Assembly (NCBI GenBank): GCA_032718475.1
Contig: JAUCBJ010007366.1
Location: 47,340 to 111,339 of the forward strand
Direction of reading: 5' to 3'
DNA from: Nemertoderma westbladi
Taxonomy: Eukaryota; Xenacoelomorpha; Nemertodermatida; Nemertodermatidae
Length of the DNA stretch: 64,000 bases
In this document: positions 42,101-53,305 of the stretch, piece after piece
Numbering within the stretch: position 1 is the stretch's first letter
Layout of the letters: each line of letters opens with the position of its first letter
Notes under the pieces: generated by a model
Database searches by the model: none
What the model was told of the DNA's origin: nothing
What the model saw: only the letters and a program-made list of their open reading frames with translations
Position numbers and translations under genes: made by a program

Positions 42101-43362
42101 CGGCGACCACCATCCACGTCACTCGATGGTCAATGACATCGGCACTCGAACCACCAGAGATGTGCTAGGGAGACGTGAAGCGCATTGACGGAGTAACGCT
42201 CGTCCCGTGGACCCATGGACGCACACTGTTCTGGGATGCAACCATCGTGGACCCGCTCGCGCCCAGCCACCTCGCCCAGACTGCGTTGGCTGGATGGCGT
42301 GTCGTTGCGGAGGCAGAATCCCTAGAGACTCGGAAGTGCCAGGAACTGATTGACCGAGGGTACTCCTTCTACCCTGTTGCATTCGAGACCCGCGGTCGCC
42401 CTGGCCCTGAGACGACAGCATTCATTAAGGAGATTGGAACTCGTCTCCACTCAGGAGCCACGATCCCAACAGTTCCTCCTACAACGCCTCCTAATAGCCA
42501 TTCTCATCGGCAACACGGCCTCCATCCTTGGGACCATGGACCCTGCCCTGTCTGAAGGTCTCTACGAGGTTCTCTCTCTAACTCCCTCAACAGATCGATA
42601 GAGCCTTTTTTATTTTATTTTATTTATTTTTAGTTACTCTTTTAACTTTTAAGACCTTTCACGAACTCAAGTGTTTTTATCGTCTTTTTATTTCATTTCA
42701 CTGCCTTTTTTTTACATCGTGTCCGACCTTTTAAACTCTTTTTTTATTATCTCATACCCGGAATTTGCGTTCTTTTTTTTAGACATTCAACGATTCCCTA
42801 GTTCCAGTACAGTAGGTTGATAACCAAACCGTTGGGGTGCTGATATTTATTAATTTAGTACAAACAAATACTAATATTGTATTAACTGATTGTTTCATGT
42901 TGAACGCATTTTAATATTTAATTAATACAACTGTAATACTGTTATAAATATGTTATTATTAAATATTTACGAATCATTAAATAATGTGCCAGTAAATAAA
43001 AAATATTGCATTTAGAAATTTTGAGCTTTTCCTTCAAAAATGCGGATGTTCGTTCATCTAAAACAAGTTTATTACGATATTCCCTCACCTCAACAGGTTG
43101 AAATCATCGCGATATTCCTACACTACATACACCAACCTAATCGATTGGATATCATGGCGATATTCCCATCAGTAATTTCTTTATCTTCCCTCTCTCGGAT
43201 TTGTTGTAACTGCGAACCAATCATTGGATCGGCAGAGAAAGAATCCATCGATTGGCTAATACCAGGTGTTTGGGCTCTGAAATACGACTGTCTACCATCG
43301 CTATTGGCTACGGATAATCCTTCGCTCCCACCTACTGATCCACCACTCGCCTGAAGCTGGGT
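39163..43362 (-). CDS. Unknown multi-exon gene, two exons visible (partial)
   Basis: Two exons on the minus strand fit together. The upstream exon 43362-43137 follows the acceptor TTTTTTTACAG and ends in phase 1 before GTTGGT (a weak donor). The downstream exon 40919-39163 follows TTTCTTAACTAAAG, starts in the matching phase and runs 585 codons to the stop. The junction reads [15 protein letters not shown]. The first part is rich in charged helix-forming residues (coiled-coil-like); the middle is Ser/Asn/Glu-rich and probably disordered; the C-terminus has tandem 9-residue repeats ([18 protein letters not shown]). The ATG at 40818 inside the second exon is not the likely start, since the frame is open before it. 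No known domain recognised. Upstream exons are missing from this model; a gag-like origin cannot be excluded. Confidence 0.55.
39197..39350 (-). repeat. 27-bp coding tandem repeat
   Basis: Alternating 27-base units, read on the plus strand as AGAATGTCCGACAGC.. and GGATATCCGACGGC.., about five copies in 54-bp pairs. They keep the frame and encode the VSAVG(H/Y)(S/P)(N/K)R repeats. Confidence 0.85.
40920..41339. other. Intron of the minus-strand gene, left part
   Basis: AT-rich, no ORF of note. It begins with the acceptor for the exon ending at 39163 and runs up to the LINE remnant at 41340. Confidence 0.4.
41340..42601 (+). pseudogene. Decayed non-LTR retrotransposon, Pol C-terminal region
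   Basis: Successive frames give [128 protein letters not shown] and SILGTMDPA. This order is characteristic of the post-RT region and C-terminal domain of a LINE type common in marine invertebrates. At least three frameshifts separate the pieces, so it is dead. It is GC-rich compared with its surroundings and ends in a T-rich stretch. It lies in the intron of the minus-strand gene, antisense to it. Confidence 0.78.
42602..43136. other. Intron of the minus-strand gene, right part
   Basis: T-rich after the LINE end, then AT-rich. No ORF except antisense of the exon beyond 43137. Confidence 0.4.
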
Positions 43363-43669
43363 CTGTAAAAAAATGACTTATATAAACGGGCATTAGGCGA
43401 GCAAACAAACAGTAGGTCTCTACATTAGAACAGATACTGATGGGTGTACTACTACTGTACTGTATATCAATAAGTAGGCTCAGGTGACACGATATCTTTG
43501 CAGGTGTGTGTGTAATTTTACAAAGTAGAATATTATGTAGAAATATTGAATTTTACCGAGAAAATTTCTACCGTAGAAATTTAGGTCAGGCTTGATTGAT
43601 ACTGTATTACCATACTGTATTTTTTTAAAATTTGAAAGAATATTAATTTAATTAATATTCTTTCAAATG
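43363..43669. other. Spacer upstream of the visible exon
   Basis: No gene seen. It contains the polypyrimidine tract of the acceptor at 43363-43375 (minus). A perfect inverted repeat around ATTAATTTAATTAAT lies near 43640-43665. Confidence 0.4.
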
Positions 43670-44180
43670 TAGTGAAAGCGATATTTCAATGTGCTAATTG
43701 AAAATTTTGAAACGAAAAATGCCATAACTTTTTTGAAATAAAATTTCAAAATTCTGTCAACACAATTTTTGCAATTTGTACGAAAATCGGTTGATTATTT
43801 AAAAAGTGGATAGAGAAAGTGTCCAAAAAAGCTAACACGAGAAAAATGACATAAATTTCCTCCTGATTACAACATGCACCAAAAGTGAAAAATTTTTAAA
43901 TTTTTTAAAAAATGATCTTCTTTTGTGGTTTTGATACCTAGGCTAATTTTCGGCGCTGATTCTGAAAATGGCAAAATATTTCGAAATTTTTGTGTGTTTG
44001 ATAGTCTTTTCGGTGTCAAATGTGGTGCTGCACCAAAATTACACATTTTCAAATTTTGGGTGAACATTACAAAAGTTGCCAGAACTCGAGAGCAAAAAAG
44101 TTGCCAGAACTCGAGAACAAAACAATTTGTTGAAAAACTGATTTCAGATTCGGAATCACCATAAAAATGAACATCGGAAA
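43670..44180. repeat. Second copy of the foldback family
   Basis: In reverse complement this matches 14560-15040 (CTTTTTTGGACACTTTCTC, CGGAATCAGCGCCGAAAAT), and in forward orientation it matches the 15060-15219/21996-22150 arm. It shows the structure of the element without the copia insert. The short ORFs here are chance. Confidence 0.7.
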
Positions 44181-44519
44181 ACACTATTATGAAACCCAGA
44201 AAGCTGGCTGTGAATTTGCCTTTGGATGAAATTCACAATAGTATATTAAACAGTACGTATAGAAATAAAGGATAATTCTAAATTAGGAAAAACACTAGGA
44301 AAACATATGAAAAACACTGTAAAAACACTCGCAAAACAGTGAAATATTGATCAGTAGGAAATTTAACACATGAACTACTCTAAATTGGTAATCCTACATG
44401 TACTCCTCGCACAGCACACCTTAAGTAATCTCCGTAAACATAGGGAAAACACTATAAACCCCTCGGAAAACAGTGAAAAATGATCAGCTTTGAATTTTTC
44501 CTATATGCTGGTAATACTA
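44181..44519. other. AT-rich region with GAAAAACACT words
   Basis: AGGAAAAACACTAGGAAAAC and GAAAAACACTGTAAAAACAC recur between 44285 and 44475. No gene. Confidence 0.4.
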
Positions 44520-45215
44520 AGCAGAAAGCATTGTTGCCAGGCAACCAAGGAACAGTAACCAATCACCACGCAGTTCAGCGCAGTTCAGCACTATTCCTGT
44601 TTTACCGGTCAGCCTGTAGAGGTACAGTACCAGTATTGCTGCAATACTATTGTTAGTGTTTTGAAACCTGTCATCTGCGAAATTGTTGAACAGTTGAAGT
44701 GCAGAAGATGCGGTATTTAGTATTAAGAATACCATTAATACCAGAAAACTGTAGTACTACAGTACTAGGATCGGCATGCTGCAATGCAGCTGCATTTTTA
44801 AGAATGCTGTACCGGTTTGAGTACTGACTAGAACATCATGTGTGACGGGTTCTAGATCTTGCATCTGCACTGCCAGCATCACACCAGTATTCCATATACG
44901 CCGTAGATCTTGCATCTGCACTGCCAGCATCACACCAGTATTCCATACGCCGGTACGCGGTATCTATGTAGGACCTAACCGGCCCTCTTGCTGTCTTAAT
45001 ATTAAATACCGCAACTTCTGCACTTTAACTGTTCAACATTTAGCAAATGACAGGATCCAACACTAACAATACTTGGATACTGGTATACTCTAATACCAGA
45101 ATACAGCAATACCATTATTGTGCCTCTATCGGCGTACTGGTAAAACAAGGATAGTGTTGAACTGCATGCTGATTGGTTACTGTTCCTTGGTTGCCTGGCA
45201 ACAATGATTTCTGTG
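44520..45215. mobile_element. Inverted-repeat element with a LINE tail inside
   Basis: The left arm (44525-44735) and right arm (44990-45212) mirror each other: TTGTTGCCAGGCAACCAAGG, GGAACAGTAACCAATCA, CAACTGTTGAA/TTCAACAGTT-type and GTGCAGAAG blocks. The centre carries the minus-strand LINE 3' tail (44762-44816) and a 51-bp direct repeat (TAGATCTTGCATCTGCACTG.., 44851 and 44905). Confidence 0.65.
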
Positions 45216-47121
45216 TAGTATTAGACTCTTTCAAATTATTTTTCAGCAACATAGTTAAAATTTAATGCTGAACATTTTTTCACTGTTTCAGGAGGGTTTA
45301 TAGTGTTTTCCATGTTTTACGGTGATCACATAAAGGCGGGCTGTGCAAGGAGTAGGCCTACATTTATAAGATTACCAATTCAGAGTAGTAGTTTCCAACC
45401 TATTTTACATTACATATTTGCATCTTCCTCAACTTCTATTAAAAATACAAAATATCTGGGATTTTCAAAAATGGAATTGCCTTCCCAAATGTTCAAAAAT
45501 TTCCCTAATTTTCCCGACCGTATTTTTACTGACTTTCCCAACCCGACCGTGATATTTCGACTTGAAACAAAACATATGTAGGGGGGTGGGGATGGGGGAG
45601 GAATGGAGTTGGCTGTCATAGACCATATGAATTGGCCCCTAAGAGGCGGGTCAGTGGTCGCCGTAGTTTTGACCCTGCTGGTCATCAATGCAGCCAAATA
45701 TAATATTAGTGGTTTCAGTTGGATTGATTGAGTAGAATACGTAGGTTGTTAGAGTTCAAAGTATCGCAAAGTGCCTAAAGGAGGAAAAGCACAATGGTGA
45801 TTCAGATTCCCTACTTAAACTGCAGTAACTTGTAAGAACAGTGGCTATTGGGAGTAATGTAATGCACTTTTAGACACTATGAGAAAATATCAAATGACAG
45901 ATGATCTATGAGCCACCCACGACTGTAGTGTACGTATGTTCAGTAGCCTATAGCAAGATTTAGATTTACAGTATGAATATTCATTGGCGTATAACCCACA
46001 AACCTCGCTGTATGAGGGTGCGGTACAGCTTAAAGGCTCCACTCTCAGTCTGTTGTTATTCCCCAACCTACTATAACTTTGCAGTAGATTTCTATTAAAT
46101 GAGTTTTTTCCATCGCTTTGGCCTCTGGTACCCATTATATCTTGACTCTCAGACTCTCATTAACAAAAAAGAAAACAATGCAATTCCAATGAAATAATGG
46201 TGACCTGCTACGTCAAGGACAGGCCTAGGCTTCTGGAAATAAGAAAAAACTGATTAGATAGGCCTAAACCTACGGTAACGGCTATAGGCCTACATTTCTT
46301 TGATAGGTGCAGTTGCCATTGTTTACAGTAGGCCTACCTAGACATATTGTAGAAACATAATGCCAATAACAGTAAACACATAATAAAATAATACATAATA
46401 CTACTACTGTATTATCACTGTACCCGTACAGGTATCCTAATCGTTCTGCAGTTGAAGAAAAGGGTGGTACGCTTGGTAGGCAATGAGCTACAGTATATCC
46501 ACGGTACCTATCTTTTTCCGCTTGCTTCAAAGCAAACTGAAACAAATTCAAGTGACATAATCTGAACTGGTAGCAAACAAGTATCCCACTGATTGATCGG
46601 CAAAATAGCCACCAATAAATCTATAATTATAGTGCTTCAATTAGCTGCTTTTAATGACAATTATGCCATTAGACTAAGTACGCCTCTATCTGATGTTTCT
46701 ATCTGATACTGGCAGACTGATTGCTACCTACAGTATTAATTAAAGAACGACAAAAATGCTTGAATGGAGGGGGCAGCTGGGATTGGCCAGTAGGACTATC
46801 CTTCTTGCCTTGTCTAGAGAGCTGCTTTACAAGGTGGCAAGCCATATACAGTAAGTACGATAGATAGCCATACTAATACTGTACTTAAGTCTCTGACAGT
46901 ACTGTTAGTAGGCCTACAGTAGAAGAAATGAAATTGTTTCATTTTCTATCATTGCCAGCACAGTTGACTGGCTACATTGCACTAATGCACATAGTATGTA
47001 CAGTAGGTCGAGGCCTAGTTTTTAATAATTAAAGTATGTATTTAATGTTGGCCAAACATTAATCAACTTCCCTTTTGTATTTTTAAAAATATGCAACAGT
47101 TAATAATTATTAGTTAAATAA
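45216..47121. other. Non-coding region with no recognised gene
   Basis: Only short ORFs with no family resemblance. Short dispersed words TAGGCCTA and CAGTACTG are common. I see no clear element ends here. Confidence 0.35.
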
Positions 47122-47219
47122 ATTGGAGGTGAGCTGTTGCAACTGTAATTATTGATGTAATGTAATGGTTTTGTTCAGAAGTGGAAAAAATGAGAAAGCG
47201 CGTCACCGGGGGTTGAACC

Positions 47220-47265
47220 AGCGCTATACGTACGTTTCAGCCTATCAGGCCTCATCAGTAGCGCT
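47220..47265 (-). ncRNA. Hammerhead ribozyme-like motif, left arm
   Basis: Minus strand: helix I AGCGCTA pairs with TAGCGCT; core CTGATGA; helix II GGCCT/AGGCT (one G-U) around GAT; core GAAA; helix III AC/GT around GTAC; cleavage-site A before TAGCGCT. It complies with the hammerhead consensus. An A box (TGGCTGAACTGG, 47268-47279 minus) and a B box (GGTTCAACCCCC) flank it. Confidence 0.8.
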
Positions 47266-47479
47266 AACCAGTTCAGCCACTTGTCCCTGGCATTCACTAT
47301 CCCTCTAATCCACTTCTATTGAACAGGCAGTCTTAAGTTGCATATCCTATGCAACTTAAGACTGCCTGTTCAATAGAAGTGGATTAGGTGGGATATAGTG
47401 AATGTCAGGGATATCTATGCAACTTAAGACTGCCTGGTCAATAGAAGTGGATTAGGTGGGAGAGTGAATGTCAGGGGCA

Positions 47480-47570
47480 AGTGGCTGAACTGGTTAGCGC
47501 TACTGATGAGGCCTGTTAGGCCGAAACGTACGTATAGCGCTGGTTCAACCCCCGGTGACGCGCTTTCTCA
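47480..47570 (+). ncRNA. tRNA-like sequence around the right-arm hammerhead
   Basis: A box TGGCTGAACTGG (47482-47493) and B box GGTTCAACCCCC (47542-47553) are 48 bases apart, as in a tRNA with an enlarged anticodon arm. The TTAGCGC that ends the D arm also forms hammerhead helix I. It could be a Pol III promoter driving a self-cleaving RNA. Confidence 0.65.
47496..47541 (+). ncRNA. Hammerhead ribozyme-like motif, right arm
   Basis: Helix I AGCGCTA (47496-47502) with TAGCGCT (47535-47541), 7 bp perfect; CTGATGA 47503-47509; helix II GGCCT/AGGCC 5 bp perfect around GTT; GAAA 47523-47526; a minimal helix III with a 4-base loop; predicted cleavage after A47534. The fold is complete and undamaged, of the type I form with a very short helix III known from Penelope-like elements and retrozymes. 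Confidence 0.85.
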
Positions 47571-47640
47571 TTTTTTCCACTTCTGAACAAAACCATTTAC
47601 ATTACATCATTAATTACAGTTGCAACAGCTCACCTCCAAT

Positions 47641-47814
47641 GCCGATCATGCCAGGGACCTTAGAATCGGGACTGTCTAAAACCCGGGCCTGTCCCGGGTT
47701 TTGCAACCCGTTTCAAATTGCAACCCGTTGAAATAGTAGAACCAGCTAATGAAACTCAGATATTGTTTCATATTTGGAATCCTGGCAACATAAGCTTTCT
47801 AATGATATAATACT
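47641..47814. other. Spacer with dispersed repeat fragment
   Basis: 47755-47805 resembles 28925-29000. A CCCGGGCCTGTCCCGGG-like inverted repeat lies at 47680-47697. No gene. Confidence 0.4.
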
Positions 47815-48960
47815 ACTACTACTACAGCTGCTATCGGCATGCGTACATTGCATCTGCATTATTTATATTAAGAATGCTGTGTCGGCTTGTCTACAAAATT
47901 GCGCCGCTATAACCCCCTATCACCCATGATATTTTGTTAGATCTTCCGCATCTTCAAGGCCACGTAGAAAAGAGTTCAGATTTTTGTTAATACAGTCAGT
48001 GGAGCAATATACAAAAAAGTGACCAAAACATACAAAAATGTGAGACCATGATGTAATTCCATTTCCACTGAATGAAATTTCATGAAATATACTGTTACAG
48101 GTAGAAATTTTCATCAGGAATCTGGGAAACCATGTTTGCTAAACGCTACTGTAAATAAATAGCATTAAATTTTGCTTGATATAGTCAAAAACCACGGAAA
48201 ACGTGATGTGTTGACAAAAAAAAAGTGATTAAAGCAGTTAAATAAGGAGGTCTAGTTTCTATCTGATGTCAATAAAAGTGAATATGTTATATACCAAATG
48301 AAAGCTCGAAAATTTGTCTATAAATTTTAAGAAACATCATAGCCTGTAGATGTATACAGAAGTTAGCATATTGGAGATGTGTGCATTGTACTTGACACAG
48401 TGAACACGGCGTAGCATTCTTGTGAATGTGCCAACCATAGATTTGGTGTCCTCAGCAGTTAGAGCCCAGCATGGACTCCCATATAAGATTATGGTACTAC
48501 TGCTTCCATAAATAATCGTACGGTGGCCCACAACGGACAACACAAACCACAAAACGAATGCATAGTGTTCTATGGGGCATAAGTTGCTGTTGAATGCGCC
48601 GTGAAAGCCACGGCACTTTACGAAATGTGCCGTGGCTTTCACGGCGCATTCAACAGCAACTTATGCCCCATAGAACACTATGCATTCGTTTTGTGGTTTG
48701 TGTTGTCCGTTGTGGGCCACCGTATAATCGGACCTTAACGTTCCCTTTTAATCTATGAGACTTCCAAATCAGGGACAAACTACTGTATTTAATGCTGCCC
48801 ATGGTGGCGTATAAAGAGCAGATAGTGAACTGCGGACTGCCAATCAATACAAAGAAATCCAGGCGGTAAATTTGAATTATCACTTTCTAATCGTGTAGTC
48901 TATTTCTGTATTTGTATTTACTTACAAACGGTGGACTGGGGCTGGAACATTGTGTTCCCA
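47815..48960 (-). pseudogene. RTE-like LINE remnant, interrupted by a hairpin insertion
   Basis: Minus strand pieces, from the 5' side: SLIWKSHRLKGNVKVRL (48720-48790), YGSPCWALTAEDTKS and MLRRVHCVKYNAHISN (48385-48500), then the 3' end with the short tail (47821-47960), the same family as 37740-38625. A 206-bp palindrome sits between KVRL and the YGSPCW part. About 430 bases (47965-48385) do not match the LINE and replace the LRFAGHC region. Multiple stops; dead. Confidence 0.8.
48519..48724. mobile_element. Perfect 206-bp hairpin insertion
   Basis: Two 98-bp arms are exact reverse complements around a 10-base loop (48617-48626). The ends are TACGGTGGCCCAC. The flanks show a TAATCG duplication (48513-48518, 48725-48730), and removing the insert restores the LINE sequence AAATAATCGGACC seen at 38145-38160. 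A recent non-autonomous foldback insertion. Confidence 0.93.
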
Positions 48961-48990
48961 TTGGCTTAATCGCGTTTACCTGGTACAATA

Positions 48991-49981
48991 GTCGAGTCAA
49001 TCTAGCAGAAAACCCATAAGTATTTCGCAATCAATCCGAACCACACATTTTGAATTGTATATTACCTTATTAATGACCAAAAAAAAGTCTATAAGATTTT
49101 ATTTTGCGGATCATAAGTTTATTCATGGAATTTCTGCGTAAATTTGCATAACACAAACCAAACAAAAGGAACAGTAGGGAAAAGTAAGTAGCAAATTGGT
49201 GATGTTCCAGAATAATTTAATTAATTTCACAATAAGCTGTGATTCAATGGGAAATTAGTAATATTTACACTGGCGTGTTACACATTAATTGCTATATCTC
49301 GGAAACTAGAAGTCGCATCAAATTTTTAAATATATCAAAACCTTCACGATATATTAAGGTAACCGTTGTAAAAAAATTATACAATTCCACTGCAAGGAAA
49401 TTTGATAATTTCCATTAATGTTAGTGAAGATTTTTCACATAATTAAATTGTGATTGCTCTATTGATTTTATGTGTAATTTATTTATTTGTTTTAGTTTGA
49501 AAACCACAATAGTTTATCCTATAACAAATACATTTTTTGGGGATAAGGGTTTTTGAGGTCGATAAATCCGATGGGCGAGGTTACATCCACCCATTTAGTA
49601 GAGAAGTTGTGTAAATAAGGTCCCTGTATTGTACCAGCAAAATTGGTATTAAAAATGGTTAAATGATTAAACAAATTTCCGTTGCTCTGGAAACTAAATT
49701 GGTAACTATATAGAAGTGCATACTTCAGTCAATCGATAGTCATTAGAGTAAAGTTTGTCTGTACCAAATTTGGAGAAAATCCCACCAATAGATCCCTTGT
49801 TGCTATGTAAAATCCATGTTGCTAAGGAAAGTAACAGGAAATTGAAGGTGATCCGCATAATATATTTTTATATACTTTTTTGGGGGTGTTAACAAGGTAA
49901 TGCAGAATAAAAAATAATTGGTTTGGATGAATTGCGAATTTGTTATGGGTTGACCCCCTTTTTCGGCTAGATTGACTCGCC
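48991..49981. mobile_element. TA-flanked inverted-repeat element, 991 bp
   Basis: The ends GTCGAGTCAATCTAGC and GGCGAGTCAATCTAGC (as reverse complement) are flanked by TA (48989-48990, 49982-49983). The arms continue inward for about 125 bp with differences (CAATC.ATCC, AAACCCATAA, GATCCGCA). No ORF. A Tc1/mariner-like MITE is likely. Confidence 0.75.
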
Positions 49982-49983
49982 TA

Positions 49984-52900
49984 CAAAGGGAGGAAGGCTG
50001 TTCAGCTATTAGTAATCCTCTAATTGGCTAATTTCTCAGTCCGCTGTTTGTTGTTACTCACAAAACATAGACTGTGGCTTGTGCCCTCCCATATATAATA
50101 TCATATATAATATATATATCATGATATATTATCATATATTGTCTTCCTAATAGTGAAAACGGTTTTTAAAAATATTGGGAAGTTTTCGAGTTCTTGCACC
50201 ATATTTTAACCCCACTTTTGGCACTTTTTGAAAATTGCATTTTCATGAAATTTGATTTGTAACATCTCTATTTTTGATTTGCACCTGATTTTTAGTGTTC
50301 GCAATTACGTGGAATTCATAGAAAATAAGATAGAATTCAAACTTGTTTTTTTCGGCGGCAGCCAAATTTGGGTACGGCAGCACCAAATTTTGAAATATGT
50401 CAATTTTGTAAATTTGATTGTTTGAACCTGTTTTTTGAGCAATAGGGGTTTTTTGGGGTTCTGGTTTTGTTGCTGCAGTTATAAATCCTGCCTTTAAAAT
50501 TACTTATTTTACCAATTTACCCAAAAGACTGTATATTTATTGATAAAGGACCAGTTACGGTGCCATATTGATTTGTTTCTTACAAATTATTCTTTAGTAA
50601 AGGTTCTTACGCCATCTAGTGCTATTACACCTATATTCGATCTAATATTGTTCGAACGCCTACTAAGCCTCAAAATGGAATACGTGATGCTTATTGGCTA
50701 TGCTCCTTGCTGATAATAGCTAGTATATAAGTGCGGTTGTGCTGTGATTGATTTTACACTCTTTTTGTTATTGTTTGACAGAAGAAGTCGCACTGCCCAT
50801 GCAGAGGCTTTGATCCCCGGTCAAGTTTAATTGACTGGTGGTTATTACAGGCCTAATGTCTAAACTTAAAGAGTTAATAATTGAATTATAATTATTCATC
50901 GCTACAATGTATATTCTACTGGTTTATTCAATTTATCTTTCTTTTTTGCTTAATATATCGCCGATATTACGTAATCGAGGAGGTTTTACACGCGCCACAA
51001 CAGGTGGGTTGCTGTAACTAAGTATGAGTGATAATCTGGACAATTGTATCAGATTTGTGTGTTGTCATATCTCTGACTTACTAAATAATTAATATATGAC
51101 GATATTTCAGACCATTAATATAAGCAAAGCTCTTATTATTAATTACATCACGATTGAGAGTTGTCACAAATTGAATACTGTAGTGATATCAATATAATTA
51201 GACCCAAAGACTTGTCACTATACGTTTCCTCTAAAGGGAAACACAATCACCAGACTTGAGTTCTTACAGAATTAATTAGTCAGTCATTTACTTGTTATAC
51301 TTTGTTGTCACACCCTCCCGGTATCGTATCTCAGTTAAATACAATAGATAATCAAATACCGTATTGAACTAAGTGAAATATAGAGCAAATCAATGCATCG
51401 AAGGGAAAAAGGGCAAATAAACAGATACAGTGAGCGGCCCTTGTTGACAGGTACACTAGCGCAATCTCGTTTATTGTATCAGACCGGACATCTTGCCTTC
51501 ATTTTTGCATGGTTTATTAAGTAACAGAAAAGAGTCAAAATATATAGAAATTGAGAGTGAAAGAACATAATTTACTAAAAGCGCTAACAGTAATAACCAA
51601 CTCTCAGCCCCCCTCGAGTGTTTTGATTTGCTTATTTGTTCTGTTAATGTGCTTATTTTCTCTAATTTCGATCGGGCATCGATCGTAATTGGTAGGAATT
51701 GGTGCATAAATATTTATCGATTTATATTATAGACCTGGCCCGTTTATTGTATTTTTGGTAAGTATTCTGCAAGTATTTGATAAACTTATTTACTGGTGTA
51801 TAACCGGAGAGTGTAAAGGAGTACTTTATATATCGTTATTTATAATTGGTGTATTTGTTGTTTTTTGCTTTCACGTATTGTTGAGTTTTGAACATTAACT
51901 GACAGCGCCCTATGTTTCATTGGACCTAAGGCGTAGATGTTCGTTTTCTACTGTAAGCCGGGTACAATAGGTAAATTCCCGCTGCAATAATTCTAGATTG
52001 GTCGGGTCAGATAATAGACGGAATCTCATATTTACCGTAAAACATCTTACTGCAGGTCTGCCTACTGTGAATTACCGGTATCTGATTGCTTGGCTTCATA
52101 GTGTATTAAGTAAATGCGTAATCATTCTGTAGGCATGATTTTATCCCCTATTTCATTCCTATTTCCATTATTGGAACATATAAAGTTTTTATCTCCTTGT
52201 GGGAGGAAATATAACTTTATTCCCGACGAATTACCTTTCATACTTGGTTTTATGAAATTGAGGTGCAGAAGTAAGACTGGCCCATCAACAATATCCAAAA
52301 CATAGTCTCTGGATGAATCGTGGGGCACCTTCGTTTCTTTAATCAAGTATCGAACTGTTATTTATCGTCTTACCCCCAGTACAGACTTATTAGTTCGAAT
52401 TTTTCAGTCGATCGGAACCATTTTCTGCGATCTTAGCCCGTCAACAGTTCGTTATACCCGACGTTAGGCGAAGTAACTAAGAGCCCTAATTAGCGTATGC
52501 GGCAATTGCGGGGACGCATTCTACTAACCGTATCTATTGTTTTTATTTGTGCTATTAACATTTGTCTCTTGTCTGGTTTCGGCGTCCTAAACGCTCGAAA
52601 CGTTTACTAACCCCCTGGTAAATTCCCACCATCTTACTGCCCTATTAATTTGTTTTATTTGCGTACTACACTGAAGTAAACTCAAAGTTTACACCACCAT
52701 TTGTATCGTAGGTACTTTAGGTATAAGTAACGTTTTTGTATTATTTTTATAATTGTGCGGTTTTTTATTTCGATATTATTATCCCATAATAAATATAAAA
52801 GGAACATTTAACCGATATACATACATATTATCGAGCTACTTAACATTTCAGCTCATTATTCCCCCCTCAGCTCCATTATTTACAACTTGGACCTCTGTCA

Positions 52901-53138
52901 GCGTAATATTCCAAAAAACCGATATATTTCTTGGGTGGAATTATTTGTTGTTTTACAAGCAATATCAGTCACATGACCAGTACTCTCACCGAGTAACCCT
53001 GACAACCCGATAGGCTTGCATTCTCTGCCTTAGTAGCTGCAGCTAGGTAGGCTACGTTGCAGTGATAGCTATTGTACCTCAGCTTGCCCGCTACAGCTTA
53101 TACAATTGATTGGTGATTGGCCATGTTATACCAAAGCA
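49984..53138. other. AT-rich region with no recognised gene
   Basis: A palindromic AT stretch lies at 50090-50150 (ATATATAATATC and its mirror). No ORF shows family resemblance. A segment at 50640-50900 may be part of a retroelement leader, but nothing decisive is seen. The region ends at the left edge of the Penelope array. Confidence 0.35.
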
Positions 53139-53254
53139 TAGGTTTTGGATTAACCGGAACGACGTTTTACGTGGCGTATTCATAATTACAGGATTAATAA
53201 AGGCAAGGAAGGGTCTTTCACCACGTGGATATATAAAAAATGAAGTTAATTATT

Positions 53255-53296
53255 TACCGTATGGCCATTTCACCCTCGCGGGCGTCTTCAGCGGTA
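53255..53296 (-). ncRNA. Hammerhead ribozyme-like motif, Penelope array unit edge 1
   Basis: Minus strand: helix I TACCG with CGGTA; core CTGAAGA; helix II GCCC/GGGT around a GCGA tetraloop, with one extra C before it; core GAAA; minimal helix III AT/AT around GGCC; then A before CGGTA. The extra C in helix II departs from the consensus, so activity is uncertain. This copy belongs to the truncated partial unit at the array edge. Confidence 0.65.
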
Positions 53297-53305
53297 TATT
53301 CAATT

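Larger units (their letters stand above)
47122..47640. mobile_element. MITE with two inverted tRNA-like/hammerhead modules (family B)
   Basis: The terminal inverted repeats ATTGGAGGTGAGCTGTTGCA.. (47122) and the mirror ending CACCTCCAAT (47640) extend inward for almost the entire arms. The element is a near-complete palindrome centred near 47345, with an extra duplicated piece (47345-47410 and 47415-47465). Each arm carries one tRNA-like sequence with a hammerhead fold, pointing outward. No ORF. Confidence 0.85.

Noticed and set aside
41374-42421. Minus-strand ORFs of 100-116 codons
   Set aside because: Shadows of the GC-rich LINE remnant on the plus strand, whose translation gives recognisable LINE motifs.
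45890-46135. Possible first exon (ATG at 46135, minus) of the gene at 39-43 kb
   Set aside because: The only good donor leaves phase 1, which does not join the phase 0 start of the exon at 43362.
46282-46551. 89-codon minus-strand frame with a possible acceptor TTTGTTTCAG
   Set aside because: Only a short stretch looks coding-like, no family resemblance, and no partner exon in phase was found.
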